Assembly (NCBI GenBank): GCA_017523995.1
Contig: JAFWUX010000057.1
Location: 3,406-67,405, forward strand
Reading direction: 5' to 3'
DNA: 64,000 nt
Source: Oscillospiraceae bacterium
GTDB taxonomy: Bacteria > Bacillota_A > Clostridia > Oscillospirales > Ruminococcaceae
Shown here one piece after another: positions 40,764-48,052 of the stretch. Numbering within the stretch: the stretch's first letter is position 1; every line of letters starts with the position of its first letter. The notes under the pieces were generated by a model that was given only the letters and a program-made list of their open reading frames with translations, had not been told where the DNA came from and made no database searches. The translations under genes were made by a program, and so were the position numbers.

Positions 40764-41251
40764 AGCTGCTCGGCGCATTCCTGATCCTGTGCTGCGGCGT
40801 CCTCGCGGGATGCACGGCGGCGCGCAGTCTCGAGCAGAAAGCGGCGTATCTGCGGCTGCTGCGGCAGATGGTCACCGCGATGATGCAGGAGCTTTCCGGT
40901 TCGCTGCCGCTGACTGCCGATCTGCTGCAGCATCTTGCGGAGATGCAGGCGTTCCGGACGCTGGGATTCCTGCAGCAGGCGGCGCAGAATCCGGATGCTT
41001 TCCCGCAGAGCTGGGCGGATGCGGTCAGGTCAGACCGCGCACTGACGCCGGAATCCGCCGAGGTGCTGTGCGGCATCGGACAAACACTCGGCAGCACCGG
41101 TCTCGAAGGGCAGCTTGCGGCGCTGTCGCTCGCGCTGGAACGGCTCGGCGCGCTGCAGGCAGAGGCGGAACGGCTTGCCGCCGGAAAAGGGAATCTCTAC
41201 CGCAGTCTCGGCGTGCTCGGCGCGCTCTTTGCTGCCATACTTTTGCTGTAA
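40760..41251 (+). CDS. spoIIIAB: Stage III sporulation protein AB
   Basis: A 163-residue membrane protein with an N-terminal hydrophobic segment (LGAFLILCCGVLAG) and one at the end (LGVLGALFAAILLL), as in the family. The middle is helical (LEQKAAYLRLLRQMVTAMMQELSG). ATG 40760 overlaps the spoIIIAA stop by four bases, which fixes the start against the longer reading from 40715. Part of the feeding-tube complex. Confidence 0.9.
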   Translation: MKLLGAFLILCCGVLAGCTAARSLEQKAAYLRLLRQMVTAMMQELSGSLPLTADLLQHLAEMQAFRTLGFLQQAAQNPDAFPQSWADAVRSDRALTPESAEVLCGIGQTLGSTGLEGQLAALSLALERLGALQAEAERLAAGKGNLYRSLGVLGALFAAILLL

Positions 41252-41275
41252 ATCCACGGAAACGGAGCGGTTGAA

Positions 41276-41473
41276 ATGGACATCGACCTGATATTCAAGG
41301 TCGCAGGCATCGGGATTATCGTCGCGGTGCTGAATCTCGTGCTGAAACGCGCGGAGCGGGAGGAGCAGGCAATGCTTACAACGCTTGCGGGGCTCATCGT
41401 TGTGCTGATGCTCGTTATCACGGAGATTCAGGCACTGTTTGACACAGTCAAATCGGTGTTCGGGCTATGGTGA
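41276..41473 (+). CDS. spoIIIAC: Stage III sporulation protein AC
   Basis: A 65-residue protein of two membrane helices (about 5-22 and 33-58: DLIFKVAGIGIIVAVLNL, LTTLAGLIVVLMLVIT). The size and place in the operon match SpoIIIAC, a membrane ring component. Its last bases overlap the spoIIIAD start. Confidence 0.9.
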   Translation: MDIDLIFKVAGIGIIVAVLNLVLKRAEREEQAMLTTLAGLIVVLMLVITEIQALFDTVKSVFGLW

Positions 41474-41874
41474 CGGTGTTTCGTGCGGCAGGGCTCGCTG
41501 TCACGGCGGTGCTGATCGCAAAGCTCATCCGGCGCTATACCGAGGAGCAGGCGCTGCTGCTGACGCTGCTCGCAGGTGTCGGGATCACGGCGGCTGCGGT
41601 GCTCGCGGTGACGCCGGTGCTCAATGAGATTGACACGCTGCTTGCAAAGGGCGGCTTGCAGCCGGAGCAGACCGCCTGCATCGCAAAGGCTGCGGGCATC
41701 TGCTGCGTGACACAGCTCGCCGCCGATCTCTGCAAAGATGCCGGTGAATCCGCAGTTGCATCGGCGGTCACGATGACGGGGAAAATCGCGCTGCTGCTGC
41801 TGATACTGCCGCTGCTGCATCCGCTGCTGACACGGTTACAGGAGGTGCTCTCATGCGTATCGTCATTCGGGTGA
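41467..41874 (+). CDS. spoIIIAD: Stage III sporulation protein AD
   Basis: A 135-residue protein with three to four membrane helices (VFRAAGLAVTAVLIAKLIR, LLLTLLAGVGITAAAVLAV, KIALLLLILPLLHPLLTRL). It is a paralogue of SpoIIIAC with a C-terminal addition and a component of the same complex. ATG 41467 overlaps spoIIIAC by seven bases, and its end overlaps spoIIIAE. Confidence 0.9.
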   Translation: MVTVFRAAGLAVTAVLIAKLIRRYTEEQALLLTLLAGVGITAAAVLAVTPVLNEIDTLLAKGGLQPEQTACIAKAAGICCVTQLAADLCKDAGESAVASAVTMTGKIALLLLILPLLHPLLTRLQEVLSCVSSFG

Positions 41875-42980
41875 TCGCGGCAGCGGTGATCGGGATCGTG
41901 CTGCTCTGCACCGGAATCCCCTGCCGTGCATACGATGATGCGCCGGAGGATACACTCAGCCGTGCGGCGCAGTCGATCGAAATCCCCGATGAAGTGCAGC
42001 AGGAATTTGACCGCATCGGGATTGCGCCGGAGAATCCGCAGTCGGTGCTCAGTCTTTCTCCGGATGATCTGCTGCACAGGCTGCTTGAAATCGCCGCGGA
42101 AGAAGCCGCCGCGCCGCTGAAACTCTGCGGGATGCTGCTGACGATGACCGTCCTCTCGACGCTGCTCGGCTCGCTCGGGGATGCGGCAGGCGGAACGCTC
42201 CGGCGCGGCTTTGATACGCTCTGCACACTGCTCTGCATCGGGACGGCTGCGCAGCCGCTCTGTGACTGCCTGATCCGCACGGCGGATGCGCTCGATACCG
42301 GTCAGGCATTCATGACGGGCTCTGTGCCGGTGTTCGGGGCGTTTATCGCGGCAGGCGGACAGGTCGCCGGAAGTGCTGCCTATCAGGTGTTCGTGCTGTT
42401 CCTGACAGAGGGCATCATGCAGCTGATGCACGGCGTGCTTTTTCCGCTGCTGCAGATGTCGGCGGCGCTCGGGCTCGCGGATGCGGTCAATCCGGCGCTG
42501 CAGCTCGGCGGGTTTGTCCGCGGGATACAGAAAGCCGTGACATGGCTGCTCGGGTTCGTCATGACGATGTTCTCGGCGCTGCTTTCGGTGCGCGGGATTG
42601 TCGCGGCGGCTGCGGATTCCCTCGCGGCGAAATCGGTCAGGCTGGTCGCCTCGGGGCTGATTCCGATTGTCGGGAACGCGGTCTCCGATGCCTACGGAAC
42701 CGTGCAGGGCAGCATCCGGCTGATGCGCAGCGGTGTCGGGGCATGCGGCATTCTTGTGATTCTCTGGCTGACGCTGCCGCCGGTGATCTCGCTGACGCTC
42801 TACCGCATTGTGTTTCGCATCAACGGGATATTGGCCGAAATGGCGGGCACAAAGCCGCTGCCGCAGCTTTATCAGAATATGCAGACTGTGCTCTCGGCTG
42901 CGTTTGCGATGCTCGTCTGCTTTGCGGTCATGATGATTGTCTCATCCGCCGTGATGCTCCTGCTGCTCGGGGGTGAATGA
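41853..42980 (+). CDS. spoIIIAE: Stage III sporulation protein AE
   Basis: A 375-residue polytopic membrane protein with an N-terminal signal-like helix (VIRVIAAAVIGIVLLCTGIPC), a short outside stretch rich in Asp/Glu, and six or more membrane helices (LLTMTVLSTLLGSLGDAAG, VFGAFIAAGGQVAGSAAYQVFVLF). It matches SpoIIIAE in length and order. GGAGG precedes ATG 41853. It is thought to be a channel-forming subunit. Confidence 0.92.
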   Translation: MRIVIRVIAAAVIGIVLLCTGIPCRAYDDAPEDTLSRAAQSIEIPDEVQQEFDRIGIAPENPQSVLSLSPDDLLHRLLEIAAEEAAAPLKLCGMLLTMTVLSTLLGSLGDAAGGTLRRGFDTLCTLLCIGTAAQPLCDCLIRTADALDTGQAFMTGSVPVFGAFIAAGGQVAGSAAYQVFVLFLTEGIMQLMHGVLFPLLQMSAALGLADAVNPALQLGGFVRGIQKAVTWLLGFVMTMFSALLSVRGIVAAAADSLAAKSVRLVASGLIPIVGNAVSDAYGTVQGSIRLMRSGVGACGILVILWLTLPPVISLTLYRIVFRINGILAEMAGTKPLPQLYQNMQTVLSAAFAMLVCFAVMMIVSSAVMLLLLGGE

Positions 42981-42999
42981 TTGGAAATGAGGGATTGAT

Positions 43000-43473
43000 C
43001 TGGATACGATTCGCACAACGGTGCTGTTCGCGTGCTGCACGGCGCTCGGGCTGACGCTCGCGGAACAGCTGCTCCCGACGGAGCATTTTGCGCGGCAGAT
43101 CCGCATGCTGACCGCAATTCTCATGATGACGGCGATCCTCGTGCCGCTGACAAAGCTTGATCTCACATCGTTCCGTGTCGGGCTGGATGCGGCGGACGTA
43201 CAGACGCAGAATCTGCAGGATGCCGCGACGGATATGCAGGAACAGGCAGCGGCGGAAAGCATCCGGAACGCACTGAACCGTGCCCTCACGGAGCGGAATG
43301 TCAACTGCCGCGTGCAGGCGGTCTCCGTGCATATTGCGTCCGACGGCTGCATATCTATCAGTGAGGTCAGCGCGTCGGGCAATCTGCTGACAGGCGCTGT
43401 CTTTCTGCACGAATGGCTCGGGGATGACGTCACGATCACGGAGGGAGGCGGAGACAATGCATCTGCCGGATAA
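43000..43473 (+). CDS. spoIIIAF: Stage III sporulation protein AF
   Basis: About 157 residues, two membrane helices (TTVLFACCTALGLTLAEQLLP, IRMLTAILMMTAILVPLTKL) and a soluble C-terminal domain (VNCRVQAVSVHIASDGCISISEV). No ATG is in frame between the stop at 42988 and 43021. I favour CTG 43000, 6 bases after GAGGG, because it restores the full first membrane helix with an MDTIRTT-like start; GTG 43021 would cut into that helix and has no ribosome site. This start is uncertain. The end overlaps spoIIIAG. Confidence 0.82.
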   Translation: MDTIRTTVLFACCTALGLTLAEQLLPTEHFARQIRMLTAILMMTAILVPLTKLDLTSFRVGLDAADVQTQNLQDAATDMQEQAAAESIRNALNRALTERNVNCRVQAVSVHIASDGCISISEVSASGNLLTGAVFLHEWLGDDVTITEGGGDNASAG

Positions 43474-44050
43474 ACTCAGAACACTGCTCGATCCGGAAAA
43501 CCGCATCCGGCTGATCGTGCTGCTCGGTGCTGCGGGAATCGCGCTGATTCTGCTCTCGGGTCTGCTGCCGAAGCGTCAGACGGAAACGCCGCGCGCTGAG
43601 CCGCCCCCTGCGGCATCCGGCTGCACCGATCCGGAGACCTACCGCATCGGACTTGAGGAACGCCTGACCGATCTGCTTTCACATATGGACGGCGTCGGCG
43701 CGGTGCAGGTCATGATCACGGTCAGGGATTCCGGCGAACAGGTCTACGCCTCGGAGATCAGCAACTCCGTGAGCGACCGCGGCACGCAGACATCCGCCTC
43801 GCCTGTCCTGATCCGGACAAACGGCAGCGAATCCGCACTGCTGACCGAATCGCGCTCACCGGGAATCGAGGGCGCGGCGATCCTCTGCGCTGGCGGCAGT
43901 CATGCGGCGATACAGGAGCGCGTCACGAAAGCTGCATCCGCACTGCTCGGGATTCCGGTCAGCTCGGTCTATGTCGGGGCACTGAACGGCGCGTCTCCGG
44001 CAGATTCATACAAATCCGAACACAAACAACCGAAAGGAGCAACACCATGA
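43457..44050 (+). CDS. spoIIIAG: Stage III sporulation protein AG
   Basis: A 197-residue protein with one membrane helix (about 15-38, LIVLLGAAGIALILLSGLLP), a short Pro-rich linker, and the ring-building motif domain (EERLTDLLSHMDGVGAVQVMITV, AAILCAGGSHAAIQERVTKAASALLGIPVSSVYVG). It forms the large ring of the feeding tube. ATG 43457 has GAGGCGGAG upstream and overlaps spoIIIAF. Confidence 0.92.
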   Translation: MHLPDKLRTLLDPENRIRLIVLLGAAGIALILLSGLLPKRQTETPRAEPPPAASGCTDPETYRIGLEERLTDLLSHMDGVGAVQVMITVRDSGEQVYASEISNSVSDRGTQTSASPVLIRTNGSESALLTESRSPGIEGAAILCAGGSHAAIQERVTKAASALLGIPVSSVYVGALNGASPADSYKSEHKQPKGATP

Positions 44051-44652
44051 AAAAACCGACCATGATCATCGGAAGAAAACAGATCGTCCTCAGCGCGCTG
44101 ACACTCGTGCTCGGCGCGGCGGTCTATCTCAACTATGTGCTCGCAGGCGGGAACGGTCTGCTGCCTGCCGATCTTGCGGCACATGACCCCGCGGGGCTCG
44201 ATGCCGCCGCAGAGGCGGATGACCTTGCAAGCTACGGCACTGCCGAAATGGTCAGCGCGACGCCCTCGCAGGCGGATTACTTCGCGCAGGCACGGCTCGA
44301 TAAACAGACCAGCCGCGATTACGCCGTCCAGACGCTGCAGAGCATCATCGGGGGCGGCGACCTGAGCAATGACGAGATGGTCACAAACGCCATCGACGCG
44401 GTCAGCATCTCCAAGCAGATGAAAAGCGAGAGCGTCATCGAAAGCCTGATTCTCTCGCAGGGGTTCCGCGACTGCGTCTGCTGGCTGGACGGCACATCGG
44501 CGAAAGTGGTTGTCGAGAGCGACGGACTTGAGGCGGCGCAGGCGGCTGCGATCAAGGAGATCATCCTCGCGGAATCCGATGTGCCCGCGGAGGGAATCCG
44601 GATTTTTGAGGTCGCGGCTGGCACCCCTGCGGACGCCGTCCCCGCCGAATAA
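44047..44652 (+). CDS. spoIIIAH: Stage III sporulation protein AH
   Basis: A 201-residue protein, single N-terminal membrane helix (IVLSALTLVLGAAVYLNYVLAG, about 12-33), a linker with Ala/Asp/Glu and the SpoIIQ-binding ring domain (SESVIESLILSQGFRDCVCWLDGTSAKVVVES). AAAGGAG precedes ATG 44047, which overlaps the spoIIIAG stop. Last gene of the operon; no terminator with a clear stem follows, but the 220-base gap carries the next promoter. Confidence 0.92.
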   Translation: MKKPTMIIGRKQIVLSALTLVLGAAVYLNYVLAGGNGLLPADLAAHDPAGLDAAAEADDLASYGTAEMVSATPSQADYFAQARLDKQTSRDYAVQTLQSIIGGGDLSNDEMVTNAIDAVSISKQMKSESVIESLILSQGFRDCVCWLDGTSAKVVVESDGLEAAQAAAIKEIILAESDVPAEGIRIFEVAAGTPADAVPAE

Positions 44653-44761
44653 ACCGCTGCGCGCTCATAATACACATATTTATGCGGATTTCATGAAATG
44701 GATGATATGTCCCACGCAGAAAAAATATTTTTAAGATTTTACGTCTTTTTTTCAAAAAAGG

Positions 44762-44790
44762 TTGTACGAAATCAAAAAATATGATATAAT
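44762..44790 (+). promoter_or_regulatory. Promoter of the Asp23-nusB housekeeping run
   Basis: -35 TTGTAC (44762-44767), 17-base spacer, -10 TATAAT (44785-44790). A GCCGGC-type hairpin in the leader (GACGGCAGG...CCTGCCGGCTGTC, about 44811-44843) might influence expression. Confidence 0.7.
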
Positions 44791-44874
44791 AGAATATGTA
44801 TATATGCAGACGGACGGCAGGCACACCCCCTGCCGGCTGTCTGTGACAGGATTCAACCCAAGGAGGATTTCAAA

Positions 44875-45219
44875 ATGAGCAATGCTTATCCCAGAAAAGC
44901 CACAACATCCGGCGAAGTCAAAATCTCCGAGAATGTGATCCGCTCCATTGCAGGTGTCGCTGCAAAGGAATCAGAGGGCGTTGCAGAGCTTGCCGAAATA
45001 CAGCGCAATGTACTGATGCCTGCCGCTGCGCCTGTCAGCGTTTCAGTGGTCAATGATATGGTCGAGATCACAATCCGCGTTGTGCTCATGAGCGGCTACC
45101 GCCTGACCAATGTCGCGGAGCAGATTCAGCAGAAGGTCAAGGACAGTGTCCAGAGCATGACCGGCGTGATTGTCTCCAAGGTGCATGTCATTGCATCCGA
45201 TATCATGTTTGAGGACTAA
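44875..45219 (+). CDS. Asp23/Gls24 family envelope stress protein
   Basis: A 114-residue protein of the Asp23 family (GEVKISENVIRSIAGVAAKESEGVAEL, then VEITIRVVLMSGYRLTNVAEQIQQKVKDSVQSM). In staphylococci Asp23 lines the inner membrane face and in this gene position (just before nusB) its role is probably house-keeping in the envelope. AAGGAGG precedes ATG 44875. First gene of a run of eleven. Confidence 0.92.
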   Translation: MSNAYPRKATTSGEVKISENVIRSIAGVAAKESEGVAELAEIQRNVLMPAAAPVSVSVVNDMVEITIRVVLMSGYRLTNVAEQIQQKVKDSVQSMTGVIVSKVHVIASDIMFED

Positions 45220-45240
45220 CTCACAGGAAAGGAATCCCAC

Positions 45241-45669
45241 ATGCCGAATATCACAAGACGTGAAATACGTGACAGCGCGATGAAGCTGCTGTTTGAAACC
45301 ACCATGCGCGATGACCCGATTGATTCGCTCTACGCAATCGCAGAGGAGATCGAGGAGATCACCGTCAACGATGCCGTGCGCACACTCGTGGACGGCACGC
45401 TTGCGCATCAGGATGAACTGGACGAGCTGATTCAGAAATACAGCCCCAAGCGCAGCATCAAGCGCATCCCCAAGCTGACGCTCTCCATTCTCCGGCTCGC
45501 CATGTTCGAGATCCGCTATGACGAGAAAACGCCGACCAATGCGGCGATCTCCGAGGCGATTCTGCTTGCGGAGAACTACTCCTACTACGAGGAGGACGTC
45601 CGCTTCATCAACGGACTGCTCGGCGCCTATTCCAGAGACCTTGAAAAGCCGGAGACGGCAGAATCATGA
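45241..45669 (+). CDS. nusB: Transcription antitermination factor NusB
   Basis: A 142-residue all-helical RNA-binding protein. It begins with the typical RREIRDSAMKLLFE, and ends with the family signature VNDAVRTLVDGTL, RIPKLTLSILRLAMFEI and NAAISEAILLAENY. With NusE (S10) it binds boxA and prevents early termination in rRNA operons. AAAGGA precedes ATG 45241. The stop overlaps the next gene's start. Confidence 0.95.
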   Translation: MPNITRREIRDSAMKLLFETTMRDDPIDSLYAIAEEIEEITVNDAVRTLVDGTLAHQDELDELIQKYSPKRSIKRIPKLTLSILRLAMFEIRYDEKTPTNAAISEAILLAENYSYYEEDVRFINGLLGAYSRDLEKPETAES

Positions 45670-46622
45670 AGCTGCTCGGAATCGACACCAGCAATTACAC
45701 AACATCCTGTGCGTGGTATGATACCGAAACGAACAGGATTATCCAAAAAAAACAGCTTCTCCCCGTTGCGGAGGGACAGGCAGGTCTGCGGCAGAGCGAT
45801 GCGGTCTTTCACCACACGCGCCAGCTCCCGCAGATGATCACGCAGCTTGCAGAGGCGCTCGGGGATACCCCGCTGAAGCCCGATGCAATCGGTGTATCTG
45901 TCTCGCCGCGGCCGGAGGAGGGCTCCTATATGCCCTGTTTTCTCACGGGAAAGGGCACCGCACAGATTCTTGCGGTCTCGCACGGCGTGCCGCTCTATGA
46001 GACCTCGCATCAGCACGGGCACATCCTTGCGGCGCTCTACTCCGCGGACTGTCTCCCGTGGCTCGATGCAGATGCGCCGTCATTCCTTGCGTTTCATGTC
46101 AGCGGCGGCACAACGGACTGCGTCCGCTGCACACCGGACAGCAAAGCGGTTCTGCGCATTGAACCGGTCTCGCAGTCGCTCGATCTCAAAGCGGGTCAGG
46201 CGATTGACAGAGTCGGGCTGATGCTCGGACTGCGCTTTCCGTGCGGTCAGGCGCTCGAACAGCTCGCGATGCAGAGTGAGAGCAAGGCGCATATGCAGGT
46301 GAAACTCAAAGACGGCTGCTGCTCGCTTTCCGGTTTGCAGAACCAATGTGAGCAGATGCTCAAAAAGGGCGAATCTGCGCCCGATATCGCAAGATACTGT
46401 CTCAACTCGGTTGCAGCGGTGCTCCGCGCCATGACAAAGGCAGCCGCAGAGCAGCACAGCAGAGTGCTCTTTGCCGGCGGCGTCATGTCGGACAGGCTGA
46501 TTCAGGATCAGCTGCGCACACTGCCCTTTGAGACGGCGTTTGCCGCGCCCGAATTCTCCTGCGATAATGCCGCAGGCGTCGCGATCTTCGCCGCAAAGGA
46601 GGCATCCGCATGTCAATTCTGA
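45666..46622 (+). CDS. TsaD/Kae1-family paralogue
   Basis: A 318-residue protein of the TsaD (tRNA threonylcarbamoyladenosine transferase) family. It has the ASKHA start GIDTSNYTTSC (TsaD has GIETSCDET), a metal motif SHQHGH with His115 and His119 (TsaD has HLEGH), FHVSGGTTD, and CDNAAGVAIF near the end, whose Asp is the third metal ligand. The family length is a little short. Standard TsaD lies elsewhere in most clostridial genomes, and this form is found between nusB and xseA. So I take it as a paralogue rather than the tRNA enzyme itself. ATG 45666 overlaps nusB. Confidence 0.83.
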   Translation: MKLLGIDTSNYTTSCAWYDTETNRIIQKKQLLPVAEGQAGLRQSDAVFHHTRQLPQMITQLAEALGDTPLKPDAIGVSVSPRPEEGSYMPCFLTGKGTAQILAVSHGVPLYETSHQHGHILAALYSADCLPWLDADAPSFLAFHVSGGTTDCVRCTPDSKAVLRIEPVSQSLDLKAGQAIDRVGLMLGLRFPCGQALEQLAMQSESKAHMQVKLKDGCCSLSGLQNQCEQMLKKGESAPDIARYCLNSVAAVLRAMTKAAAEQHSRVLFAGGVMSDRLIQDQLRTLPFETAFAAPEFSCDNAAGVAIFAAKEASACQF

Positions 46623-47815
46623 GTGTCTCACAGCTCAATCGCTATGTCTCGTTTCTGCTGCATGAGGACCCGAAGCTCCGCACGGTGCTGGTGCGCGGCG
46701 AAATCGCCAATTTTACGCGCAATTTCCGCTCCGGACACTGCTATTTCAGCGTGCGGGACGAGGAGGCATCCGTCAAAGCGGTGATGTTCCGCTCGAATGC
46801 GGACAGGCTCCCGTTCGCTCCGGAAAACGGCATGCATGTGATTCTGCAGGGCGCTGTCACGCTCTATGAACGCGACGGTGCCTATCAGATCAATGTCACC
46901 GATATGCAGCCGGACGGCATCGGCGCACAGGCGCTTGCGCTGCAGCAGCGGCGCGAAAAGCTCGCAAAACTCGGATATTTCGATCCGGAACGAAAGCGCC
47001 CCCTGCCGCCTCTGCCGGATAAAATCGGCATTGTGACATCCCGAAGCGGCGCGGCGCTCCACGATATGCTCCGGATTCTGGAACGGCGATATCCGATCGG
47101 AACGGTGTGCATTTATCCGGCACTCGTGCAGGGCACAGATGCACCCGCATCCATTGCAAATGCGCTGCGCATTGCAGGCGCGGACGGCTGCGATGTCATC
47201 CTGATGGGACGCGGCGGCGGCTCGAATGAGGATTTGTCCGCGTTTCAGTCCGAGGAGGTCGCGGCTGCGGTATTCCGCTCGCCGGTGCCGGTCATCAGCG
47301 CCGTCGGACACGAAACCGATCACTGCATCGCCGATGAGGTCGCCGATCTGCGCGCCCCGACACCATCCGCAGCAGCAGAACTCGCTGTTCCGGAGATCGC
47401 CGCACTCAGAGATGCGGTGACGGTGCAGGCGGAGCGCATGCGGATTGCCGTCAGCACCATGCTCGATCACAAGGCACTGGAACTGCATCAGCTGCAGCAG
47501 CGGCTCACAGTCTCGGCGCCGGAAGGCAGAGTGCAGCTGCTCTCTGCACAGCTCGATGCGCTGACCGAAAAGCTGCACCGCGCAGCCCTGCAGATCATAC
47601 GCGAAAAATCCGGCGAACTGCAATCACAGCTTGACCGTCTCGAAGCCTACAGCCCCGTTGCGATTCTGCAGCGCGGCTATGCGCTTGTCTATCACGATGC
47701 CGGTCTGGTGCGGGATGCCGGAACGCTGCACCCCGATGACAGCATTACAATCCGGCTCGCAGACGGCACTGTAAACGCGAAAGTCACAGAGATCCGAAAA
47801 GGAGATCAGATATGA
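46610..47815 (+). CDS. xseA: Exodeoxyribonuclease VII large subunit
   Basis: A 401-residue nuclease subunit. An N-terminal OB-fold (VLVRGEIANFTRNFRSGHCYFSVRD) is followed by the catalytic core with KIGIVTSRSGAALHDML, DVILMGRGGGSNEDL, AVGHETDHCIADEVADLRAPTPSAAAEL, a long coiled-coil and a C-terminal beta segment. With XseB it degrades single-stranded DNA and is linked to repair. ATG 46610 overlaps the TsaD-like gene by 13 bases. Confidence 0.95.
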   Translation: MSILSVSQLNRYVSFLLHEDPKLRTVLVRGEIANFTRNFRSGHCYFSVRDEEASVKAVMFRSNADRLPFAPENGMHVILQGAVTLYERDGAYQINVTDMQPDGIGAQALALQQRREKLAKLGYFDPERKRPLPPLPDKIGIVTSRSGAALHDMLRILERRYPIGTVCIYPALVQGTDAPASIANALRIAGADGCDVILMGRGGGSNEDLSAFQSEEVAAAVFRSPVPVISAVGHETDHCIADEVADLRAPTPSAAAELAVPEIAALRDAVTVQAERMRIAVSTMLDHKALELHQLQQRLTVSAPEGRVQLLSAQLDALTEKLHRAALQIIREKSGELQSQLDRLEAYSPVAILQRGYALVYHDAGLVRDAGTLHPDDSITIRLADGTVNAKVTEIRKGDQI

Positions 47816-48033
47816 AATTTGAACAGAGCATGCAGAAGCTCGCAGAAATCACTGCGCAGCTCGAAGCAGGCGGACTGGAGCTCGAAGAAGCCGTCAAGCT
47901 TTACGGCAAGGGCGCAAAGCTCGCAGATGCATGCAAAAAAGAACTTGAGCAGGCAAAGCTCGCTGTCTCGGAATACAGCGCACAGAAGCAGCCTGCACAG
48001 AACGGAACGGAAAACAGTTTCAGCGAATCATAA
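47812..48033 (+). CDS. xseB: Exodeoxyribonuclease VII small subunit
   Basis: A 73-residue helical protein: FEQSMQKLAEITAQLEAGGLELEEAVKLYGKGAKLADACKKEL is the family pattern, with a helical hairpin turning at GGLELEEAV. It binds XseA's coiled-coil. ATG 47812 overlaps the xseA stop by four bases. Confidence 0.93.
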   Translation: MKFEQSMQKLAEITAQLEAGGLELEEAVKLYGKGAKLADACKKELEQAKLAVSEYSAQKQPAQNGTENSFSES

Positions 48034-48052
48034 CCGCTGTACGGAGAGCATA

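Noticed and set aside
47819..48052. N-terminal extension of dxs into xseB
   Set aside because: Arg/Ser-rich sequence typical of an out-of-frame reading of xseB; ATG 48053 fits the Dxs N-terminus and has a ribosome site.
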